This document shows positions 1 through 53,198 of a stretch of 64,000 nucleotides of DNA, one piece after another. The DNA is from Ariolimax columbianus (taxonomy: Eukaryota; Mollusca; Gastropoda; Stylommatophora; Arionidae). Location: NCBI GenBank assembly GCA_036924085.1, contig JAVGWX010000011.1:36577710-36641709 (forward strand), read 5' to 3'. The translations under genes and the position numbers were made by a program. Every line of letters starts with the position of its first letter. Position 1 is the first letter of the stretch. Below the pieces are notes generated by a model. That model ran no database searches, was not told the DNA's origin, and worked only from the letters and a program-made list of their open reading frames with translations.

Positions 1-217
1 AGTCAGATCTGTTTTTCGCAAGACATTCCCAGGTGTCGATGTCTATCTGGCAACTTTTCAGTGAGTCCTTCAGACCGTCTTTAAAACGTTTCTTTGGGCG
101 CCCTCTCTCGCGCCATCCCTCTCTGAGCTCGCCGTAGAGAAGCTTCTTTGGGAGCCGCTCGTCTGACATACGGACGAGGTGTCCGGCCCATCTCAGTCGT
201 GCTTTTTCTAGCAGGGC
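1..217 (-). mobile_element. LINE reverse-transcriptase C-terminal fragment
   Basis: The reverse complement of about 212-1 is open and reads LRWAGHLVRMSDERLPKKLL, YGELREG..., GRPKKRFKDGLKDSLKSC and IDTWECLAKNR. This is the typical C-terminal tail of a metazoan LINE polymerase. It is cut by the window edge and ends in a (TA)n array at 221. It is the same family as 3625-4310. Confidence 0.75.

Positions 218-220
<3 letters not shown>

Positions 221-298
<78 letters not shown>
221..298. repeat. (TA)n then (GT)n microsatellite
   Basis: About 63 bp of alternating TA runs into about 16 bp of GT. Open frames across it (IYIYIY) are repeat artefacts. Confidence 0.97.
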
Positions 299-470
299 AA
301 GGAAGACTAACGTCTGATGTCAGACAAAACATACTGGACAAGACCCTGCATTTGGCTTACTCGTAGCTCTTCCTGGAAACGGGAAGCTACGACAACCAGC
401 CACTAAAGGTCCTTTCTATGGTGCACAAAAAAGTAATCCAACTCATTGTGGACATTCAAAAACAACAAAT
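296..470 (+). mobile_element. Family A short interspersed element, internally deleted
   Basis: It starts with the family A head GGAAGACTAACGTCTG..., includes GGAAACGGGAAGC, and ends with the family tail (AAAGTAATCCAACTCATTG...) and a CAACAA end. The middle, about 200 bp of the full element, is missing. Confidence 0.6.
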
Positions 471-477
471 ATATATA

Positions 478-585
478 TATGTATGTGTGTGTGTGTATGT
501 ATGTAAAGATATATAAGTGTGTGTCTGTATGTGTGTGTGTGCGCGCGTGTACGTGAGACAGCATTTCATAGTGTCGAAAACCTGT
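478..585. repeat. Microsatellite-bearing dispersed block, copy 1
   Basis: TA/GT-rich sequence with GTATGTATGTAAA in the middle ends in GAGACAGCATTTCATAGTG and TCGAAAAC. The same order occurs at 1067-1282. The following 586-850 holds nothing I recognise. Confidence 0.55.
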
Positions 586-849
586 TTGGAGCACTCAGAA
601 TCCATCTTCTCGGGATTTGTTCTGCGATTGACCATGAGGTTGAGAATGTAGTGCAAATGTGGCTGAGACAGCAGATCAAATATTTAAATACTGCCCATTT
701 TGGTGCACTGACCAAACGATGGCAGGATACGCGTATCAATGTTGGTGACAATTATGTTGAGAAATGACGGACAATGAAAGTGCAATAATAAATTGTTTTC
801 AAGTTGTTTCTCATTTACGTTGTTTAAAAAAAAGAAAAGCAGTTTGTAA

Positions 850-1062
850 TCTGACGTTCCCTCATATATGTATCATAATCCCATGGCAAGTCCCTTGTGT
901 CAAGTTTGGCAGACACGGAGATTTTTCTTGGACGATTGCTCCCTCCACGTACGGAAAGTAATGGCAACACACCGTACTGCACACTTGCCCAGAAACTTAT
1001 AAAATCCAAATAGGAACGACGTTGTAGGAACGACGTTCTGTGAAGGACAGGATACTTACTTT
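850..1062 (+). mobile_element. Family D short interspersed element, 5' truncated
   Basis: It shares TTTGGCAGACAC, CCACGTACGGAAAGTAATGG, GTACTGCACACTTGCC and the terminal CTTACTTT with the fuller copy at 11713-11940. AGGAACGACGTTCTGTGAAGG-like sequence is partly duplicated near 1013-1045. Confidence 0.6.
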
Positions 1063-1063
1063 C

Positions 1064-1282
<219 letters not shown>

Positions 1283-1532
1283 CCTTCGCACAATCCCAAC
1301 GCAGCGGGTGGGTTGTGGGTTTTGAATGCTAAAGGGATTGCTTGGGTGGGTGGGTTGGCGTGCGTGTGTGTGCGTGCGTTCGTGCGTGCGTGTGTGTGTG
1401 TGTCCTGGAATAATAATGTTCCAATGTTCGTGTTCATGATCTGAAGACCAGTCAGAAAGTAAATGTTAGAAACATGTTCGAGGTCATTCACAAACTGTGA
1501 AAACATATCTTTCTGAGTTCTTATTTCTTACT

Positions 1533-1885
1533 CTACCTGTACTTCTACAGGGGCAGATGCCTTTGTGCAGGTCCCAGCTCTAGTATGAGCAGGATGAAGC
1601 CGAGAGAAGGGTTACCTGCCTAGCGGACTAGGCTCGAGCAGCTTAATAATCTGCTGAGTTGGGACAAGCGCTTATGGAGGGTGGTTAGCCGAGGTGTGAA
1701 TCCATCTTAATAGACTCAAACACTAAAGCAAAGTAGACCCGCAGCTTGTTAGGTGCCATCTTTGCTGTTCTAAAGAAACCACCTAACCATGGCCGGGTGC
1801 TATGCCATGTCATAGTTAGTCGCCTATTATGACATGCTCTTTGTGAGGCAGTGGTGCTATTCTTGTCTTTGTCATACACAAAGAC
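1533..1885 (+). mobile_element. Family C short interspersed element
   Basis: It is closely similar over its whole length to 15375-15722. Shared segments include CTGTACTTCTAC, AGGCTCGAGCAGCTTAATA, TAATAGACTCAAACACTA, AAAGTAGACCC and ACCTAACCATGGCCGG. No coding capacity was seen. Confidence 0.75.
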
Positions 1886-2074
1886 CACGGCAGACCACTC
1901 AAACTAAGCTTCGCGTATCTAATATGGTAATATCTCGTGCGGTTCCCCGAGACGAATCTGTTTATTCCCCTATATGGATACAATTACAAATCTACTCAAA
2001 TTATTCTAGGGGTTCTCGCTCCACAGAGAATATGTCGCAAACAAGTTGACTGTGTGGCCATAACAACAGGTCTT

Positions 2075-2530
2075 GGTTATGTGGTTAGCGGAGCGGCTTA
2101 GATGGCGCCTGACAGGTTGCGGGTCTACCTTACTCTAATTTACGCTTCCACCTCCACCATTCTCAAAAATAGGCGATCGTATATTCCAGGGGATAACAAA
2201 AGCTGGAATTGACCTGCCAATTCACCAGTGGATTTTCACCTGCCAAAAAATATGAAACAAAGGTCGTCGCACCTCCGCGCGACGTCTAACGACATGAGTG
2301 GACCGAAGATAGATAGGGATACAATTAAATTATTATTTAACGTCACACATTGCATGTTGTTGACATAACAACCGTTTAATCTACCGTTTTAATAAGGTTG
2401 TGATTACACCGTGCCAAGGATCCGAGTTCACGGACAGATAGAACAAAATCAGGACCGTGGTTCGTGCATGGTACGATCGCTCCTCATGTCGACCCAGCTG
2501 TAAATGGGTAGCTGACGTATGAGTTAAGGA
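2075..2530 (+). mobile_element. Possible degenerate SINE sequence (family F-like at its end)
   Basis: GTGGTTAGCGGAGCGGCTTA followed by GTTGCGGGTCTACC resembles A- and B-box-like tRNA-derived SINE heads. At 2490-2520 CCAGCTGTAAATGGGTAGCT matches 11389-11415. The boundaries are unclear. Confidence 0.35.
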
Positions 2531-2535
2531 AGGGT

Positions 2536-2885
2536 GTTGTTGTTTGTTTAATGCCCAAAATGAGTAAATCTACTCTTTTTAGCGCCACGAGAAGGGCGTT
2601 AAGTGGTGGGTTGCAGTAGCTTTCCTCACATTCCGAGCGTGCTGATGAAGATAAACCACGGTTGTCCAGGCGGTTGTGCTATGCTTGGCTTCATCTGCGT
2701 GGCGCTCACCACTATGGGAATCATATCGATCCATATCTCGTCAGCCAGGCTGCCTTGAAAATAGCCTGTTTCCAGGGAACGCTACATGCAAGGAGATTTT
2801 GGCGTGGTCAGTTTATTGTGCCTGATCCTGACGCGACGTCCTGGTACGTGCTTGGCTGGACTAGCGTCTCCGTTCTCCGAGTTGG
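2536..2885 (-). mobile_element. Family A short interspersed element, reverse orientation
   Basis: The reverse complement matches the other A copies: GCAGCCTGGCT, GTGATCC-like centre, GATGAAGCCAAGCATAGCAC, CTCGGAATGTGAGGAAAGCT and ACTTAACGCCCTTCTC. A 90-codon open frame across it has no support as a gene. 2940-3360 holds nothing I recognise. Confidence 0.7.
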
Positions 2886-3361
2886 AGAAGGTAAAAACAA
2901 CAAGGAAGGGAACTGGACACCTCGCCTCACGTAGGCTGCGGCTTTGTACATGAAGATTTATCATCATCCCTGACGGCAATTGTTGTCATAGGACTGACCT
3001 TGCCCTTTACCTATTCTGTGCCGTCCTCAAAAGCTTCTCCTACGTGACCGCGATTGAACTGACTTCCTCTTCGACCTGTTGTCGCCACGTGCTCTCTGAC
3101 CTCCCGACTCGCTTTCTGTAGGTTTCAATCAAGGACATCTCTAGTTATGCTGTCCAGCCTCCATAAAAAAGTGTGTCATCTCAAGAGAATTATTAGATCT
3201 GGCTACAGAGCAATAAGGCGACTCCTAGGTAGGTGGGTGGATGGCATTAGAGCCATTGTGCTACGACACGGGCTTACATTGACCGACGCAACGCACTTGG
3301 CGCAGGAGAGACGACTTGAGCTTCGAAAAATTGCTCAATGATATAAGAGTGAAGAAAACTC

Positions 3362-3605
3362 ACTTACGAACTAATTAACTAACTAACTAACTAACTGACT
3401 TACAGACTAACTGACTGCCTAACTGACTGACTAACTGACTAACTAACTAACTAACTAACTAGCTAACTGACTGACAGACTAACTGACTGACTGACTAACT
3501 AACTGACTGACTGTCAGACTAACTGACTTGCTAACCTACTGACTGACTGACTAACTAACTGACTGGTTGACAGACTAACTGACTGACTGACTATCTAACT
3601 AATTA
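3362..3605. repeat. (ACTA/ACTG)n tetranucleotide-like array
   Basis: Tandem 4-bp units ACTA, ACTG and variants run for about 240 bp with interruptions. It lies just before a LINE fragment. Confidence 0.95.
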
Positions 3606-3624
3606 TCAAAGCGTGTGTAGCATT

Positions 3625-4310
3625 TAGAAAACTAAGATTCTCAGTTTGGAACCTGAGAGGAATTAAGCCCTCAACCAAATTGAAGGTTCATGCGGCAATC
3701 GTCCTACCAACTTTTCTATACGCCTTGGAAACCTGGAGTGTGTACAGTCGACATGCGAGGTAGCTTGTCCACTTACATCTGAGATGCCTAAGAAAACTGC
3801 AGAACATAAAATGGCAAGATATGATTACAGATGTAGAAGCTCGTTCACTGGCTAGCATGACAAGCATCCACACAACTCTGTGCAAATCGCAGCTTAGGAT
3901 GAACTGGCCATGTTGGTCGAATGTCAGATGAGCGGCTTCCAAGGAAAATATTTTATGGCGAACTTGAGTCAGGCAAGCGAACTCGCGGTGGTCAAATAAA
4001 ACTTTTCAAAGACACTCTGACATCATCGCTGAAGAACTGTGACATTGACCCTGATAATTGGGAGAACATTTCTGCTGATCGTCTGCCTGGCGTAGCAAAA
4101 TGTCTTCTGGCACAGCACATATCGGGAGACAACAATCAAGGAAGCTGCACGGAGACGAGTGAAAGGCAAGAGAAGAGTTACCTCCGTCTGATGGTCATAC
4201 AGTGCTTCTCTACCCTCAGTGTCGCAGACGCTTTCGGGCTCAGATTGGTTTGATCAGCCACCTACGAACCCACTCTAGGATTGAAAGATTACAATGTCGG
4301 AAACGATGGA
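3625..4310 (+). mobile_element. LINE reverse-transcriptase C-terminal fragment with zinc-finger tail, broken
   Basis: It reads KLKVHAAIVLPTFLYALETW, CLRKLQNIKWQDMITDVEA and, in another frame, MSDERLPRKIFYGELESG, DIDPDNWENISADR and a final CRRRFRAQIGLISHLRTH. This is the same order as in intact LINE tails. Stops and frameshifts make it dead. It is the same family as 1-217 and 5155-5400. Confidence 0.75.
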
Positions 4311-4449
4311 CAAACAACAACAAAGAATGTATGTGCATGGGATTCGCATTTTTATCCAAACAAATACATTTATTCAGTAACTAATAACAATAGTTAAAAT
4401 AATAGTCATAATAATCGTTAAAATATTAGTCATAATAATAGTCATAATA

Positions 4450-4690
4450 TTGTTGTTCGAGAATGACCACAATGAGTAAATTACTCTTTTGTGTGCACTG
4501 AAAAGAGTGTAAAGTGGCAGGTTGTAGTAGATTTCCTCACATCCCGAGCGTGCAAATGAAGGTGGACCGGTGTCCTCCAGGCGGGTATGTAATGCTTGGC
4601 TTCATCTACTACAGGGATCACGTCGATCGCCTCACCTTGTTAGCCAGGCTGCCATGAAAACAGTACGTTTTCAGGGAGGTCTACTTGGAA
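4450..4690 (-). mobile_element. Family A short interspersed element, 5' truncated by an array
   Basis: The reverse complement matches A: GCAGCCTGGCTAACAAGGTG, GATCGACGTGATCCC..., AAGCCAAGCATTACAT, CTCGGGATGTGAGGAAA. Its 5' side breaks off exactly where the 12-bp array begins. Confidence 0.7.
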
Positions 4691-5148
4691 TATTCATAAC
4701 AATAGTCATATTAATAGTCATATTAACAGTCATAATAATAGTCATAATAATAGTCATAATAATAGTCATATTAATAGTCATAATAATAGTCATAATAATA
4801 GTCATAATAAAAGTAATAATACTAGTCATAATAATAGTCATTATAAAAGTCATAATAATAGTCATATTAATAGTCATAATAATAGTCATAATAATAGTCA
4901 TAATAATAGTCATATTTATAGTCATAATAATAGTCATAATAATAGTCATAATAAAAGTAATAATACTAGTCATAATAATAGTCATTATAAAAGTCATAAT
5001 AATAGTCATATTAATAGTCATAATAATAGGTATAATAATAGTCATAATAATAGTCATAATAATAGTCATATTAATAGTCATAATAATAGTCATAATAAAA
5101 GTAATAATACTAGTCATAATAATAGTCATTATAAAAGTCATAATAATA
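4691..5148. repeat. 12-bp tandem array (ATAATAATAGTC type)
   Basis: About 38 units of CATAATAATAGT and variants (TATTAATAGTCA, TAAAAGT) occur, with a larger repeating block of about 168 bp visible as recurring variant runs. The unit is a multiple of 3, so it is open in both directions (Ile/Val-rich or Met/Thr/Ile-rich). These are artefacts. Confidence 0.96.
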
Positions 5149-5154
5149 GTTCCC

Positions 5155-5400
5155 AATCGCACGCAAAGCTAGCGACAGCATTAGAATTGCACTGGGAGAT
5201 GTGTTCTCATTTGACTGTAAAGACCAATCCCAGCAAAGCAGCGTCTTTTGCCTCCAGAGCAAAGGCATGTGGGGTCGGCTGGGGAGTTGCCGAGCGTTCT
5301 GCTCTTTCGCAGGACGTCTCGCATTCTGTGAGTCTTGGCAATGGAATGCGCTCTGCGATCTGGGCACATTGTGTGATGTTAGTAAACCAGGAACCAGGGG
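5155..5400 (-). mobile_element. LINE C-terminal zinc-finger fragment
   Basis: The reverse complement encodes ...TCLCSGGKRRCFAGIGLYSQ then MRTHL, the C-x-C...IGL.SH.RTH zinc-finger-like end also seen at 4220-4290. Only the tail of the element is present. Confidence 0.55.
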
Positions 5401-5529
5401 GTGAGATCAATGTTGAATCTTCAAGTGGATAGAAGATGAATATGAGCATGTGCTCAATTGTTTTTTTTTTCTTTTGTGGTTGCTTGAGTTTAGGTTAACT
5501 GAGTGTCTAATTTAACTGTAAATCTCCAG

Positions 5530-46623
<41,094 letters not shown>

Positions 46624-46913
46624 TCAAATCAAGCATATCGGAGCCTTACGATAAAAAAAACACCATCTAGAACATATATATTAACATTGTGTACATCACA
46701 TTATTGTGATATTCGCTCATTTTACATCACGTCTTGTTTTTTGTTTTTGTGATTTGTTAGTTGTTATCATTTGTTTTTTTTTTGGTCCCCGATGAAGACT
46801 TTCTGGCTATGATGATAATGATATAATCCCTTTAGCTGTGAGATGGCGGCTACCAATACCTCCCAGGCAAAAGCACACGTCTTCCTAAATTATTAAGACG
46901 ACGTCCGATCTCG

Positions 46914-46919
46914 AATAAA
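46914..46919 (+). other. Candidate polyadenylation signal of GMC gene 1
   Basis: An AATAAA hexamer lies about 290 bp after the stop codon, followed by a T/G-rich stretch (TCTGTTGTCTT). Position and context suit a cleavage signal, but no transcript evidence is available. Confidence 0.35.
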
Positions 46920-46929
46920 GTCTGTTGTC

Positions 46930-47480
46930 TTAGAGGCATTTTGATTTGCGAAGATGAGTTATGGATGCATATTTCCAGTATCCCCGAAGGGAGGCAGTCT
47001 AGTGTGACAGTGTCCCAGGATCGTCACGTCCTGCCAGGGACATATCATATTTATCTGGGTCGGCTATCTCATAATTCTTCCGTCAGTTTTGTCAGCCCAT
47101 CTGTAGTGATGGTGGTATGTGTGGCATTCCCTGCCACCTGGATGGTCGTCACAGAGGTGCAATGTCTGCTGGTCTGTATCTCTTCGTCATCCATGGGGAT
47201 ACATGATAGAAGACTAAAAGTAAAGAACGAGAGAAGAATGCATTTCACCCATGAAGTGGGGATGGATTGGTGCAGTCCAGAGCATGTACCACTCGCCGGT
47301 GGGTTCTGCAGCTACACATTTTGTCTGGCCCCTCTTCAATGACCTGTTTGGCTTAGGTGACCCTGCCATGAGTAGAACTTCCACCGGCACAACTCCTTGG
47401 ATCATTGGGGCGCGCAAGCTCGGCAAGGTAGGTTTAGGCATGGAGAGACGTTGTGGCCATAATGAACGTATTGTTTTGTT
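46930..47480. other. 3' flank of GMC gene 1, no recognised feature
   Basis: A 133-codon open frame (46941-47342) has no motif I know and no repeat match in the window. I do not call it a gene. Confidence 0.4.
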
Positions 47481-47489
47481 CATTTGTCC

Positions 47490-48045
47490 TAGTCCAGTCA
47501 CTGAGCCATTATCTATGTTTTTTTGTTCTGGTGTGGTCACTGAACCACTACCTATATCTGTTTTTGTTCTGGTACAGTCACTGAACCATTACCTATATCT
47601 GTTTTTGTTCTTGTGCGATCACTGAACCACTACCTATATCAGTTTTTGTTCTGGTACAGTCACTGAACCATTACCTATATCTGTTTTTGTCCTGGTGCGA
47701 TCACTGAGCCATTACCTATATCTGTTTTTGTCCCAGTACGGTCGCTGAGCCATTAGCTATATATGTTTTTGTCATGATGCGGTCACTGAACCATTACCTA
47801 TATCTGTTTTTGTCCTGGTGTGGCCAATAAGCCATTACCTATATCTGTTTTTGTCCTGGTGTGGCCAAAAAGCCATTACCTATATCTGTTTTTGTCCTGG
47901 TGTGGCCAATAAGCCATTACCTATATCTGTTTTTGTCCTGGTGTGGCCAATAAGCCATTACCTATATCTGTTGTTGTCCTGGTGTGGCCAATAAATCATT
48001 ACCTATATCTGTTTTTGTCTTGCTGCCATCACTGAGGATTACCTA
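47490..48045. repeat. 41-bp tandem array, about 13 copies
   Basis: Unit GTGGCCAATAAGCCATTACC + TATATCTGTTTTTGTCCTGGT. Left copies diverge (GTCACTGAACC), right copies are near-identical. Unrelated in sequence to the 41-bp array at 20815. Confidence 0.95.
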
Positions 48046-48179
48046 TTTGTGTTTTTATTGACTGAAAATAAAAGAGAGCATGTCTTGTATATCCCTTATT
48101 TTTCTCATTGTCTTTAACATTCGTTTGTGTGTATTAGGATACAGAGAATATTAACAATGTATTCTGCCAGGCACGTTAC

Positions 48180-48540
48180 AAGAGGTGACTAAGTAGAGGT
48201 GTGCGCGAAACCAGCTATCGAACCTTTTTGAAAATATCTGGATTACTGGATGACTCATCGTTTAGTGGTGGTTACACCATTGCTAGAAGACAAGACGATA
48301 GATGGAGTACCATAACCACCACGTGGTACCCGTGCGACAAAAATAGACCTCAGGAACGCCCCCCCCCCCCCCCCCAACCCGCTGGCGAGATTCACTAGAA
48401 AAGCTCAACACACATGACCCCACAACAGACATATCCCACTGGATGACACGCGCCCGCAACAGAAACGACTGGATCCTGAGTTAGGACCCGCTCAAGGATG
48501 ACCACCCCTTGGCGAAGAACAGGTCCAACTCAGAACACCA
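48180..48540 (+). mobile_element. LINE C-terminal fragment with poly-C tract
   Basis: After a run of about 17 C (48360-48376) it reads PTRWRDSLEKLNTHDPTTDI and SHWMTRARNRNDWILS, the RW.D.L....... W...A..R..W end of LINE polymerases. Confidence 0.5.
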
Positions 48541-48603
48541 TTGTGGGTGACAACTTCTCTTCCAATGGTTTCTGTCATGGGCCATTGTGGACCAGTCGCC
48601 CAT

Positions 48604-49075
48604 CTTAACTTAATTATACTGGTTTAGAAGGCTCTACAGAGTCTGTATACAACCAGTTTATTTCACTCTACGAATATCGACAAAACTGTGAGCATCCAAT
48701 CTATTTTTGAATGCATTGACTTCCACTACATTCTGCTGCAATATATTCCAAGAATTCCCCACTCTCTAAAAAAAGTATTTCCTTATATCTAATCTAGACC
48801 TGTCTTTAAACAATTTGTAGCTGTGCCCTCTAGTTCTTGTAGCCGGTTATACTTTGAAAAACTTGGTATAGTCTAATTTATCCTTTCCATTGATTAATTT
48901 ATACACTTGTGTCACCTGGAATTCCTCTTTGTTCTAGACACTGAAAACCAGTTTTGTTTTAGTCTTTCCTCAAAACTTTAATTCTGAAACGCAATTATTT
49001 GTGTAGCTCTTCTTTGTACCCTTTCCAGTATGTTTATATCCACTCTATTATATGGACTCTACACCTGAACACAGT
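48604..49075 (-). mobile_element. CR1-like LINE 3' end fragment
   Basis: CTTAACTTAATTATACTGGT then TTAGAAGGCTCTACAGAGTC, CATTGACTTCCACTACATTC and TACTTTGAAAAACTTGGTAT: the reverse of the CR1-like 3' end. Confidence 0.78.
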
Positions 49076-49239
49076 ATTAACGATATGTGAATCGCTAATG
49101 TTGTTGCGGGATGCAAAGGAGTCGGACAACGTGTTGGTGGTCGTCCCTGTGGCTTCTTGTCTCTGGTGTACCATTTTGTTTTCGCTGTGCTATATCAATC
49201 ATCCATTCTTCGCAGTCAGTAGACCGCCCAATAATATTT

Positions 49240-49870
49240 GATCTTGTCTGCATAAATAACTGTGTTCACCAAGGATAATTGACGTATGTCGAAGTTATGT
49301 AGACCTTTAGTGCGCTGTCTATGACGTGTGAGGCCGACTATGCTTCTCTCGAGGGAGACTTAGGTCACTCTGAGTTTTGACTCCATCTTCTTCGTGAGTG
49401 ACCATGTTTCCACCTTATAGAACATTGCAGGTGGTGCTGTAGAGTTGAAGAGAAGTGTGTAAGCTTCGGTCATGACTGTTGTTGAATACATGCTTTATCG
49501 ACGAGAAAGCCGTCCAGCTCAAGCGATGTCGTCTTGACACCTCTAGGTTTATGTCAGTTTGCATGTGGAGCAGGTGTCCAAGGTAGATGTACTCGTACAC
49601 ATCATCCAGTCTCTCTCCGTCCAGGAAGACTGGGTCGCGATGAAAGCGAACCGACTGAGCTTGAATTTCGTCTTGGATGTGTTCATTTCGAGTTATGCTT
49701 TCTATCCCTGTTAGCATTTCATTGGTGTAAATGGCTGCCTCCGTGACGAGTACTAGATCATCCGCAAAGCAAAGGTGATTTATCCGGCTGCTATTTATGC
49801 TGGTGCCAAAGGCGTCACAGTTACTCCGGCTGATGATGGATTCCTGGCATGTCGAATAAAAGGAGTAAGT
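49240..49870 (-). mobile_element. LINE reverse-transcriptase fragment with intact catalytic box
   Basis: The reverse strand reads INHLCFADDLVLVTEAAIYT, then IESITRNEHIQDEIQ, VFLDGERLDDVYEYIYLGHL and SRRHRLSWTAFSSIKHVFN. The FADD box is intact but the element lacks everything upstream. Same family as 42210-42770. 49871-50164 holds nothing I recognise. Confidence 0.78.
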
Positions 49871-50399
49871 GAGATGGAATTCCCTTGACGGACTATTTTT
49901 ATGTATGGGTAAATATCAGCCACACAAAATAAAAGACCTCTACGTTCCATGGTAGAAAATGAGCAGCTAAGTAAGAAAGCGAATACGTTTTAATAATCTA
50001 ATAAAAGAATTTATGAGTTTTCATGAGCTTTCATTTCTTTTGTTGTTAACTTGTAAGATATATAGACAAACTAGACGCTTGAGCAGCCAGGTACATTGTG
50101 AAAGTCTTTAATAATTCAATGCTCTGTGAAGCAGTCAAATGTTAACTTATTTACTTCCCCTGTCCTGGCACCACTTACTTAACTTAACTTAACTTAACGT
50201 AACTTAACTTAACGTCTTTATACTGGTTTAGAAGACCCCGCAGAGTCTGTATACAACCAGTTACATTTACATCTCCTTGCTCTAAAAGCTATGCGCATCT
50301 AGTTTATTCTTAAATGCATTAACTGTCATTGCCTCCACTACCTCCCCTGGCAATGCATTCCAAGTAGACACCACTCTCTTGACTAAAAAAATATTTCCT

Positions 50400-53190
50400 T
50401 TATTCTAATCTGGACTTCTCTTTAGTAAGCTTGTAGCTATTCCCTCGTGATATTGTGGGTGGCTGTATTTTTAAAAACTTGTTATAGTCTAATTTATCCA
50501 TTCCTCTGATCATCTTATAAACCTGTATTAAGTCACCATGAATTCTTCTCTCTTCGAGACACTGTAGGCCGGTTTTTCTGAGTCGTTCCTCATAACTGTA
50601 ATTCTGGAATCCCACTATCATCTTTGTCGCTCTTGTTTGTATTCTTTCTAGCATGTTTATGTCCCCTCTATGTTAAGGACTCCACATCTGTACACAGCAC
50701 TCCAATCTAGGTCTAACTAAAGCTTTATACAGTTTGACGATCACCTCCTTTCTCCTATGTTTAATATTTCTTTTTATCATACCTAACATTGCATTTGCCT
50801 TTTTGCCTACTACCTTAACTTGCTCACTCACCTTTCCTGTATGATCTATTATAACCCCTAGGTCCCTTTCCTTATCTATCTTTCTAATATTATTTTCTCC
50901 CATTTTGTAATTATGTTCCATATTGGATCTACCCATGTGGATGACTGTACATTTATCTACATTAAACTCCATTTGCCAGCTTACCTACCATTTTTATCTA
51001 AATCCGATATCAATATATCCACTCCGCTTTAGATGAGACACTACTGCATAGTTTTGTGCCATCAGCAAATTTTGCAATCATAGATCCCATATTAATGTCC
51101 AAATCATTTATATATATCAAGAACAAAATTGGTCCCAAAACCGAGCCCTGTGGCACACCACTTTTCACTTCACACCACTCAGAGTACTCCTTATTTATGC
51201 CCACCCTCTGCCTTCTTCCCGTTAATCAATTTTCAATCCATTTGGCAACTTCCCCACCTATTCCATGTGATTTTAACTTTCGAAATAATCTTTGATGAGG
51301 TACTCTATCAAAGACCTTTGCAAAGTCTAGATAAATAACATCCACTGGCTCCCCTTATCTATGATTTTAGTAACCTCCTCCATGAATTCTAATAGATTTG
51401 TTAAGCATGATCTCCCTCTAGTAAACCCATGCTGACTATTTCTAATTAGATTAAATTTGTCTAAATGCATTACAATGTTTTCTTTGATTATTAACTCTAA
51501 CAATTTACAGACTATGCTCGTTAAACTCACCGGTCTATAATTTGCTGGATCTGATTTTTTGCCTTTTTTGAATAAGGGGATCACTCCTTCATCTTTCCAA
51601 TCCCATGGAACAATCCCTTTTGTAAGTGATTGAGAACATAATATAGCCAATGGTTTTGCTAGTTGGTCTCTAATTTCACACATCAATTTTGGATGAATAC
51701 CATCTTGACCTGGACATTTATTCACTTTCAACCCCTCCAATTTTTAAAAAACATTTCCTCTGTAATACAGATTGATCTTAATCCCGCTGTATCCATGTCT
51801 CTGAAAAATATCTATAGGCTCTAGGATCTTGGAGCAGTCCTCTTTTGTGTAGACTGTGCCAAAGTACTGATTGAGCAGATTAGCTGCCTCCCTATTCTCA
51901 CTTATTATTTTCCCTGCATTGTCTATGAGAGGGCCTACTTTGTCTTTCGTTCTTTGTTTATTTCTAACATAAGAGAAGAAGCTTTTACTGTCAATCTTGA
52001 TTCTCTGAGCAAGTTTTTTTTTCGAAGTCTATTTTTGCTGTTTTATTCGCTTTCTGAGATATGTTCTGCTTGTCCAAATATTTTACATATGTTTCTTTTG
52101 ATTTACCTGCCTCTATATATTTTTTCCATGCTTTATTTTTTGCTCTTCTACATTTCACTACAAATCTAGTTATCCACTTTTTACGCTTGGGGTTTACCTC
52201 CCTACATGGAACACATTCCTCTTTTAGCGTTTCTAGAACTGTTTTAAAACTCTCCCACTCCTGTTCAACATCTGCTCCTACGACAATATCTTTCCAGATT
52301 ATGTGGTTCGCTGCCTCTTTCATCCTCTTAACATCTGCCTTAGAGTAGTCGTATGTTCGCATGTTTATGTTTACTTCTTTCCCTGCAATAAGATCCCAAC
52401 GGATGATTTGATGGTCACTTGAGCCAAACAGTTCCCCAACAGTAACGTTTTCAATCATATTTTCCTCCGTAGTAAAAACTAGGTCGAGTATGTTTTTTGC
52501 CTCTGGTGGCTACTTCTACATGTTGAATTAAAAAATTGTCAGTTATGCACTTAACAAAAGGTTTTGACTCTACAAGTGCTTCTGCCATATCCCATTTTAT
52601 TTCTGGAAAATTGAAATCCCCTATTAATAATAATTTCCCTTCACTTGCCTTTGCTATGCTACTAATCAGCTCCTCATCTTCCTCTTTATTACTTGATGGA
52701 CATCTATAGCACACTCCAATCTCTGTTTTTTCACCTCCACTTTCTATTTCTCCCCATAGACTTTCATTTTTGTTACCACATGGTAAATAATCTTTGATCG
52801 TTCAGAATTTATACAGTATAATAAAACGCCACCTCCCTTAGTCTTGTCTCCAAATATCCTATCTTTCCTTAACATTGTATATTCCTCAATTTCAAGTTTA
52901 CTATCTGCAATCTCCTTATATGTCCATGATTCTGTTAACCCTATTATATCTGATTTTTCTTCTTCTACATACAGTTCCAATTCTTCTCTTTTCTTTACTA
53001 TGCTTCTCACATTTGCATAAAAACATTTTAGTTTGTAATGTTGTTGGTTTTTCTCTTTTTGCTTCTGCTTTATCATTTTAGTGTTTACTTTTCCACTATT
53101 TATTTCACACTTCCCTGACACCAACTCTCCCCTTTGACTACATCCTCTATAGCACCCTATTGTAGGCCTATCTTTAGTCTCATTCTTCAT
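50400..53190 (-). pseudogene. CR1-like ORF2 remnant: endonuclease and reverse transcriptase
   Basis: In order: LKCFYANVRSIVKKREELEL and DIIGLTESW (endonuclease), LLIGDFNFPEIKWDMA, then KCPGQDGIHPKLM, WDWKDEGVIPLFKKGKKSDP, ANYRPVSLTSIVCKLLELII (RT), [31 protein letters not shown] (catalytic FADD changed to FADG), MEFNVDKCTVIHMGR, RERDLGVIID-like, ALVRPRLECCVQMWSP and MLERIQTRATKMIVGF. Several frameshifts. The lost Asp also makes the polymerase dead. Confidence 0.85.
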
Positions 53191-53198
53191 AGGCCTTA

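Noticed and set aside
2662..2934. 90-codon frame that also appears, diverged, at 4570 and 25401
   Set aside because: The similarity is that of family A short interspersed elements in reverse, not a protein family.
4570..5172. 200-codon Ile/Val-rich frame that looks like a membrane protein
   Set aside because: It starts in a family A element and continues through a 12-bp array that is open in both directions.
46941..47342. 133-codon open frame downstream of GMC gene 1
   Set aside because: No recognisable motif, and a frame of this length is plausible by chance.
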